Assembly: GCA_024637035.1 (NCBI GenBank)
Contig: JAGXFW010000024.1
Coordinates: 62,001-126,000 of the forward strand
Length of the DNA stretch: 64,000 nt
Reading direction: 5' to 3'
Origin: Actinomycetes bacterium
GTDB taxonomy: Bacteria; Actinomycetota; Thermoleophilia; RBG-16-64-13
In this document: one piece after another, positions 59,609-64,000 of the stretch
Layout: every line of letters begins with the position of its first letter
Position numbering within the stretch: the stretch's first letter is position 1
The notes under the pieces: model-generated
Seen by the model: only the letters and a program-made list of their open reading frames with translations
The model's database searches: none
Told to the model about the DNA's origin: nothing
Program-made: the position numbers and the translations under genes

Positions 59609-61795
59609 TTGGGTAGATTCTTCAAGAGCGCCGCGTTCCCTATTTTGATCGTCCTGCTGATCGCGTTCTTCGTGCAGAGCCTCTTCACCGGCGCACAGCC
59701 GCAGAAGGACCTCACGTTCATGGAGTTCCAGCGGGCGGTCGAAGGGAAGCAGGTGTCCGACGCCGTCATCAAGACGCGCGACGGGCTGGTCGAGGGCAGC
59801 CTGAAGAGCGGCCAGAAGTTCTCGATAGGTGTGCCGCCCGACTACGACATCGCCAAGTTCATGGTGGACAACGAGGTCGATTTCAGCACCGACGTGCAGC
59901 GGCAGTCGATCTGGGTGTCGCTCCTCTCGACCTTCCTCCCCATACTCATCCTCGTCGCCTTCTTCCTGTTCTTCATGAACCAGATGCAGGGTGGCGGCAG
60001 CAGGGTGATGAGTTTTGGCAAGTCGAAGGCCAAGCGGATGAGTCTGGACGCCCCCAAGGTGACGTTCCGTGATGTCGCCGGGGTTGACGAGGCCGTCGAG
60101 GAACTCATGGAGATCAAGGAGTTCCTGGAGAACCCGAAACGCTTCCAGGCGCTCGGGGCGCGCATACCCAAGGGTGTGCTTCTGTTTGGTCCTCCGGGCA
60201 CCGGCAAGACGTTGCTCGCCAGAGCTGTGGCGGGTGAGGCGGGCGTACCGTTCTTCAGCATATCGGGCTCCGATTTCGTCGAGATGTTCGTCGGCGTGGG
60301 CGCGAGCCGGGTGCGCGACCTGTTCGAGCAGGCCAAGCAGAACCAGCCGTGCATCATCTTCATGGACGAGATCGACGCCGTCGGTCGGCACCGAGGCGCA
60401 GGCATGGGCGGTGGGCACGACGAGCGCGAGCAGACGCTCAACCAGCTTCTCGTCGAGATGGACGGCTTCGAGGCCAACGAGAGCATCATCTTGATCGCCG
60501 CCACGAACCGCCCCGACATCCTCGATCCCGCGCTGTTGCGTCCCGGTCGCTTCGACCGGCAGATCGTCGTCGATCGTCCGGATCGCGAAGGGCGGAAGGC
60601 GATCCTCGACGTGCACACGAAGGGCAAGCCGCTGTCGCCGGCTATCGACCTCGACGTACTTGCCGCATCCACTCCCGGCTTCACCGGAGCCGATCTGGCC
60701 AACCTGGTGAATGAGGCGGCCCTTCTGGCGGCCCGAGCCAACAAGAAGATCGTCGAGATGGACGAGCTCGAAGAGGCCACCTTGCGGGTGATCGCCGGTC
60801 CGGAGAAGAAGTCGCGGCTGCTGAGCGAAGAGGAACGCCTTATCACCGCCTACCACGAGACCGGTCACGCACTGGTCGCGCACCTCCTTCCCAACGCAGA
60901 CCCCGTGCACAAGGTCTCCATCATCAGTCGGGGACAGGCTCTCGGCTACACGATCACGTTGCCCACCGAAGACAAGTTCATGGTCAAGCGTGGCGAGATC
61001 ATGGACAAGCTTGCCCACATGCTGGGCGGGCGGGTGGCCGAGGAGGTGCGCTTCGACGACATCACCACCGGCGCCTCGAACGACCTACAGCGCGCCACCG
61101 AGACGGCCCGCCGCATGATCACGCAGTACGGCATGAGCGAGAGCCTCGGGCCTCTCACATTCGGCCACGATCCGGGGCAGCCGTTCGTGGGTCGTGACTA
61201 CGGAGCCGGCCAGGAGTACTCAGAGGAGACCGCACGCCGCATCGACGAAGAGATCCGTAGGGTCATCGACGAGGCATACAGCGCTGCCACGAGACTCCTC
61301 CACGACCACCGCGAGCAGCTCGACTTCGTGGCGGGGCTCTTGGTGGAGCGCGAGACCATCGACAAGGACGAGTTCGTGGCGCTGCTCGAAGGCGGTGACC
61401 CGTCCGAAGTCTTCAAGGTGCGCGACGAGAAGAATGCAAGAAAGAAAGCGGAGGCTGAGCGCGCGGCCGCCCAGCGCAAGGCGCGTGAAGAAGCCGAGGA
61501 GCTGAAGAGGAAGGCGCGCGAGGAAGCTGAGGCGGTCGAAAACGTCGACGATCTGCCCGAAGCGGGCGTGGGCATCGCGCCCGTACCCGGGCACGACGAC
61601 CACGACGGTGACGATGGAGATGGGGCCGCTCGGTCCGACGCCGGTGTCGCACTCGACTCAGATGGCGACAGCGACCCCGATGGTGCGGGCGACACTGACT
61701 CTGACTCCAACGGCGACGGCGACTCCGAGTTCGAGGATGATCGCACGGTGACCGCGGACCGTACCGGGGGCATGGGAGACGGGGATGCCGCGTGA
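59609..61795 (+). CDS. ftsH: ATP-dependent zinc metalloprotease FtsH
   Basis: This 728-residue membrane AAA+ protease has two N-terminal transmembrane helices (about 8–24 and 105–125) flanking a short external domain. The AAA module has [35 protein letters not shown] and the [23 protein letters not shown]. The protease site is [12 protein letters not shown] (HExxH). The C-terminal 120 residues are unusual: a charged Lys/Glu/Ala coiled stretch, then a long Asp-rich tail of about 50 residues ([33 protein letters not shown]). TTG at 59609 has GGGAG five bases upstream. The stop overlaps the folE GTG. Confidence 0.97.
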   Translation: MGRFFKSAAFPILIVLLIAFFVQSLFTGAQPQKDLTFMEFQRAVEGKQVSDAVIKTRDGLVEGSLKSGQKFSIGVPPDYDIAKFMVDNEVDFSTDVQRQSIWVSLLSTFLPILILVAFFLFFMNQMQGGGSRVMSFGKSKAKRMSLDAPKVTFRDVAGVDEAVEELMEIKEFLENPKRFQALGARIPKGVLLFGPPGTGKTLLARAVAGEAGVPFFSISGSDFVEMFVGVGASRVRDLFEQAKQNQPCIIFMDEIDAVGRHRGAGMGGGHDEREQTLNQLLVEMDGFEANESIILIAATNRPDILDPALLRPGRFDRQIVVDRPDREGRKAILDVHTKGKPLSPAIDLDVLAASTPGFTGADLANLVNEAALLAARANKKIVEMDELEEATLRVIAGPEKKSRLLSEEERLITAYHETGHALVAHLLPNADPVHKVSIISRGQALGYTITLPTEDKFMVKRGEIMDKLAHMLGGRVAEEVRFDDITTGASNDLQRATETARRMITQYGMSESLGPLTFGHDPGQPFVGRDYGAGQEYSEETARRIDEEIRRVIDEAYSAATRLLHDHREQLDFVAGLLVERETIDKDEFVALLEGGDPSEVFKVRDEKNARKKAEAERAAAQRKAREEAEELKRKAREEAEAVENVDDLPEAGVGIAPVPGHDDHDGDDGDGAARSDAGVALDSDGDSDPDGAGDTDSDSNGDGDSEFEDDRTVTADRTGGMGDGDAA

Positions 61796-62394
61796 GCGCG
61801 GAGGACTCGTCACCCGAGAGTCACATGGATCTTGACAAGATCGAGCGGGGTATCCGCTTGGTGCTCGAGGGGATCGGCGAGGACGCAGACCGTGAGGGTC
61901 TGCTCCGCACGCCGAACCGTGTGGCCGAGATGTACAAGGAGATCCTCGACGGCACTCACATCTGTCTCACGGACCTGATCGATCCCATACCGTCCGATCA
62001 GCATCAAGAACTCGTACTGATCAAGGACATCCCTTTCTACTCCATCTGTGAGCACCACCTCACGCCTTTCTTCGGATTCGCGCACGTGGCCTACATCCCG
62101 TCACGATGCGGCAAGATCGCCGGCCTCTCAAAGCTCGCGCGCCTCGTGAAGGTGGCCGCCGCGCGTCTCCAGCTCCAGGAGCGGCTCACAAGCTGTATCG
62201 CCGACACACTCGTGGAGGCACTCGATCCCGAGGGCGTCCTCGTCTTGGTCCAGGCGGAGCACCTCTGTATGTCGATGCGCGGTGTGCGCACGGCAGGCGC
62301 TCAAACGGTCACATCGGCGGTGCGCGGCATTTTCCGCACGAGTTCGGTCACCAGGGCCGAAGTACTGTCTCTGATCGAAGCTCCTCGGAAGTAG
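61792..62394 (+). CDS. folE: GTP cyclohydrolase I
   Basis: This 200-residue FolE makes 7,8-dihydroneopterin triphosphate, the first step of folate synthesis. Motifs are [31 protein letters not shown] with zinc-binding Cys and His, [25 protein letters not shown], and [22 protein letters not shown]. The GTG at 61792 overlaps the ftsH stop; an internal ATG at 61825 could also start it. It leads the folate genes folE-folP-folB, which probably form one operon continuing beyond the window. Confidence 0.97.
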   Translation: MSAEDSSPESHMDLDKIERGIRLVLEGIGEDADREGLLRTPNRVAEMYKEILDGTHICLTDLIDPIPSDQHQELVLIKDIPFYSICEHHLTPFFGFAHVAYIPSRCGKIAGLSKLARLVKVAAARLQLQERLTSCIADTLVEALDPEGVLVLVQAEHLCMSMRGVRTAGAQTVTSAVRGIFRTSSVTRAEVLSLIEAPRK

Positions 62395-62445
62395 GAGGTC
62401 GCGTGATGATCCCCAAGGCGGAGGTCGCGCGATGATCCCCAAGGC
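62394..62445 (+). repeat. 26-bp tandem duplication of the folP ribosome site and start
   Basis: Positions 62394–62419 and 62420–62445 are the same 26 bases except for one T/C difference. Each copy holds a GGAGGTCGCG ribosome site and an ATGATCCCCAAGGC start. Confidence 0.9.
62406..62435 (+). CDS. Nine-codon leader peptide overlapping the folP start
   Basis: The first copy of the duplication encodes MIPKAEVAR followed by TGA at 62433–62435, which overlaps the folP ATG at 62432 (ATGA). It has its own GGAGGT site. It could couple or tune folP translation, or simply be a by-product of the duplication; no expression evidence is available. Confidence 0.45.
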   Translation: MIPKAEVAR

Positions 62446-63646
62446 CGGTCTGGCTCAGGTCGTGGCCCTTCGCGACGTCGACGAGGTGCGGGCTCTTCTC
62501 GATGACATGCGGGTGTCGCCGGGCGGCACGGGCATCATGAAGCGCAAGGCGCTCTTCCGCGTCATCCGCGTGAAGGGGCTGGACGTTCGCGCGGCCAACA
62601 TCCTCAAGCAGGAGATGCTCTCGCGCGGCGGCGAGGTGGCCACCTCGCGCGATGTCTACGAGATGGGTGCCACCGAGGCGGAGTGTCTGATCATGGGTAC
62701 GCTCGCCCAATATGAGCGGCTGCTTCCGAAGCTCAGAGCCCAGCCCTTCGGGCTGAGAGAGATCGCCGACTCCATCGCCGCGGTGCTCGCCCATCACGAT
62801 GCCCACGCACCTCTGTTCCACCCTGGGCTCGACTTGAGCCGACATCCTCGCATAATGGGGATCCTCAACATCACGCCGGACTCCTTTTCCGACCCGGGCG
62901 ACCACTTCGATGCGGACGTCGCCGTCGCCGCGGCGTGGCGTATGGTCGACGAAGGCGCCGACATCATCGACGTGGGCGGGGAGTCCACTCGACCCGGTTC
63001 CGGTCGGGTGCCCGCCGAGACCGAGATGCGCCGGGTGCTGCCCGTGATCAAGGCTCTGGGCCAAGCCCTGCCCGCACCCATCTCTATCGATACCTATAGG
63101 GCGGAAGTCGCCGCCGCCGCCCTGGAGGCCGGCGCCTTCATGGTGAACGACGTCTCCGCGCTGCGCATGGACCCTGAGATGGTCGCGGTGGTGCGTGACG
63201 CCGGATGCCCCGTGGTGCTCATGCACATGCTCGGGGAGCCGAAGACGATGCAGGAAGACCCCTGGTATAGCAACGTGGTCGAAGACGTGTACGCGTTCTT
63301 CGTGGAGCGCCTCACCCATGCTGTGGATGCCGGTGTACCCGAGGAGAACCTCATGATCGACCCAGGGATCGGTTTCGGCAAGACCCTGGCCCACAACCTG
63401 GCCCTGGTGCGCCATTTGGACAGCTTCCGCTCACTGGGGCGCCCCGTCGTGTTGGGCGCTTCCCGCAAGCGGTTCCTGGGGGATCTGCTTGGGCTGCCCG
63501 AGGCGAAGGACAGAGTGAACGGGACCGTCGCCACGAGCGTGATCGCCGCTATGCACGACATCGATGTGCTGCGGGTACACGACGTGCGCGAGAACGTGGA
63601 AGCCATCCGCCTCACCCGGGCCGTCTTCCCCACCCACGAGAACTGA
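62432..63646 (+). CDS. folP: Dihydropteroate synthase with N-terminal extension
   Basis: This 404-residue DHPS condenses p-aminobenzoate with dihydropterin pyrophosphate. The catalytic barrel starts near residue 140: IMGILNITPDSFSDPG, IIDVGGESTRPGSG, ISIDTYRAEVA, MVNDVSALR and LGASRKRFLGDLL are all in place. The first 135 residues form an extra domain (RVIRVKGLDVRAANILKQEM, LMGTLAQYERLLPKLRAQPFGLREIA). From memory, a similar domain occurs in DHPS proteins of many anaerobic Gram-positives; its role is not known to me. The ATG at 62432 lies in the second copy of a 26-bp duplication. Confidence 0.94.
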   Translation: MIPKAGLAQVVALRDVDEVRALLDDMRVSPGGTGIMKRKALFRVIRVKGLDVRAANILKQEMLSRGGEVATSRDVYEMGATEAECLIMGTLAQYERLLPKLRAQPFGLREIADSIAAVLAHHDAHAPLFHPGLDLSRHPRIMGILNITPDSFSDPGDHFDADVAVAAAWRMVDEGADIIDVGGESTRPGSGRVPAETEMRRVLPVIKALGQALPAPISIDTYRAEVAAAALEAGAFMVNDVSALRMDPEMVAVVRDAGCPVVLMHMLGEPKTMQEDPWYSNVVEDVYAFFVERLTHAVDAGVPEENLMIDPGIGFGKTLAHNLALVRHLDSFRSLGRPVVLGASRKRFLGDLLGLPEAKDRVNGTVATSVIAAMHDIDVLRVHDVRENVEAIRLTRAVFPTHEN

Positions 63647-63677
63647 CCCTGTGCGCCACGCTCGAGGAGGGAAGCCG

Positions 63678-64000
63678 GTGGACATCCATATCGACGGTCT
63701 CCAAACGTACGGCTACCATGGGGTGCTGCCTGAAGAGAAGACCCTCGGTCAACAGTTCATCTTCGACCTCCGCCTGACGTTGGCCGACTGCGCCGGCGTC
63801 CGCAGCGACGACGTCGAGGACACGATCGATTACACCGAGGTGATCGACGTGGTCACCGAAGTGGCCACGTGTGCCAGCTTCGACCTGCTCGAGAAGCTCG
63901 CCGGGTCGGTTGCGGATGCTCTACTCGAGCGCTTTCCAGTGGACAAAGTATGGGTGCGGGTCACCAAGCCGCATCCCCCGATCCCGTGTGCCGTGCGGGG
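63678..64000 (+). CDS. folB: Dihydroneopterin aldolase (3' truncated by window end)
   Basis: This is the beginning of FolB, which cleaves dihydroneopterin to 6-hydroxymethyl-dihydropterin. The GTG at 63678 has GAGGAGG eight bases upstream. The product opens MDIHIDGLQTYGYHGVLPEE, continues with LGQQFIFDLRLTLADC and SDDVEDTIDYTEVIDVV, and shows LLEKLAGSVADALLERF and VWVRVTKPHPPIP. These are the substrate-binding YGYHG.xxEE and the catalytic Lys region (VTKP). About 107 codons are visible and the frame is still open at 64000, so perhaps 10–20 residues are missing, or a folK fusion may follow. Confidence 0.95.
   Translation, partial: MDIHIDGLQTYGYHGVLPEEKTLGQQFIFDLRLTLADCAGVRSDDVEDTIDYTEVIDVVTEVATCASFDLLEKLAGSVADALLERFPVDKVWVRVTKPHPPIPCAVR

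Noticed and set aside
59564-61018. A 484-codon minus-strand frame opposite ftsH
   Set aside because: It mirrors the FtsH AAA+ region, and no independent motif or ribosome site supports it.

Overview
This 64 kb window is high-GC bacterial chromosome, almost fully coding, with many GTG and some TTG starts and frequent 4-base stop/start overlaps. Gene content and order point to an anaerobic or microaerophilic actinobacterium, most likely of the Coriobacteriia lineage. The supporting signs are a secreted protein with cell-wall-binding type 2 repeats, a DUF501–Ppx/GppA protein, the order glmU-prs-rplY-pth-mfd, the order tilS-hpt-ftsH-folE-folP-folB, and a methanol:corrinoid methyltransferase system. 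The taxonomic placement is inference; no rRNA gene is present.

Positions 1–13,000 are the accessory part. A truncated YeiH-type exporter is followed on the minus strand by an FAD oxidoreductase and an AlaX-like tRNA-editing protein, which are joined by a 20-bp tandem repeat array. Next comes a methyl-corrinoid module. On the plus strand lie a CobW-type GTPase, a RamA-like corrinoid reductive activator and a VWA protein. On the minus strand, converging on them, lie two 4-TM proteins, a previously uncalled 54-residue membrane protein, MtaB, MtaC and a MoxR/CobS-type AAA+ ATPase. MtaB keeps its Zn ligands and MtaC its cobalt-binding His. No MtaA or MtrH lies in the window. I propose that the AAA+/VWA pair and the CobW protein service the corrinoid methyltransferase.

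Positions 13,000–26,600 hold an MFS transporter, a Tat-exported multicopper oxidase, a DUF2249 protein, an HD phosphohydrolase, a VOC protein, a radical SAM protein, a DUF3786/DUF2007 protein, an asparaginase–GNAT fusion, a YkuD L,D-transpeptidase, a decayed FtsX-type permease, a ROK kinase and several small membrane or unknown proteins.

Positions 26,600–47,200 are a dense plus-strand housekeeping block: rsmI, metG, tatD (apparently CTG-initiated), rsmA, a probable lipoprotein, ispE, tRNA-Gln, glmU, prs, rplY, pth, mfd, a PrsA-like foldase, mazG, eno, pyk, an FtsB/DivIC protein and a DUF501–Ppx fusion. It covers translation, rRNA modification, isoprenoid and cell-wall precursors, PRPP, lower glycolysis and division.

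Positions 47,300–57,300 hold tRNA-Leu, a lipoprotein cytochrome c, a CWB2–RCC1 surface protein, an SDR–GPH transporter–PLP decarboxylase operon, a DUF4230 protein, a GGDEF/HD-GYP protein, a structured intergenic region with strong terminators, and a small ferredoxin. Positions 57,400–64,000 are tilS-hpt-ftsH-folE-folP-folB (folB cut by the window end). folP is preceded by a 26-bp tandem duplication that creates a 9-codon leader overlapping the folP start.
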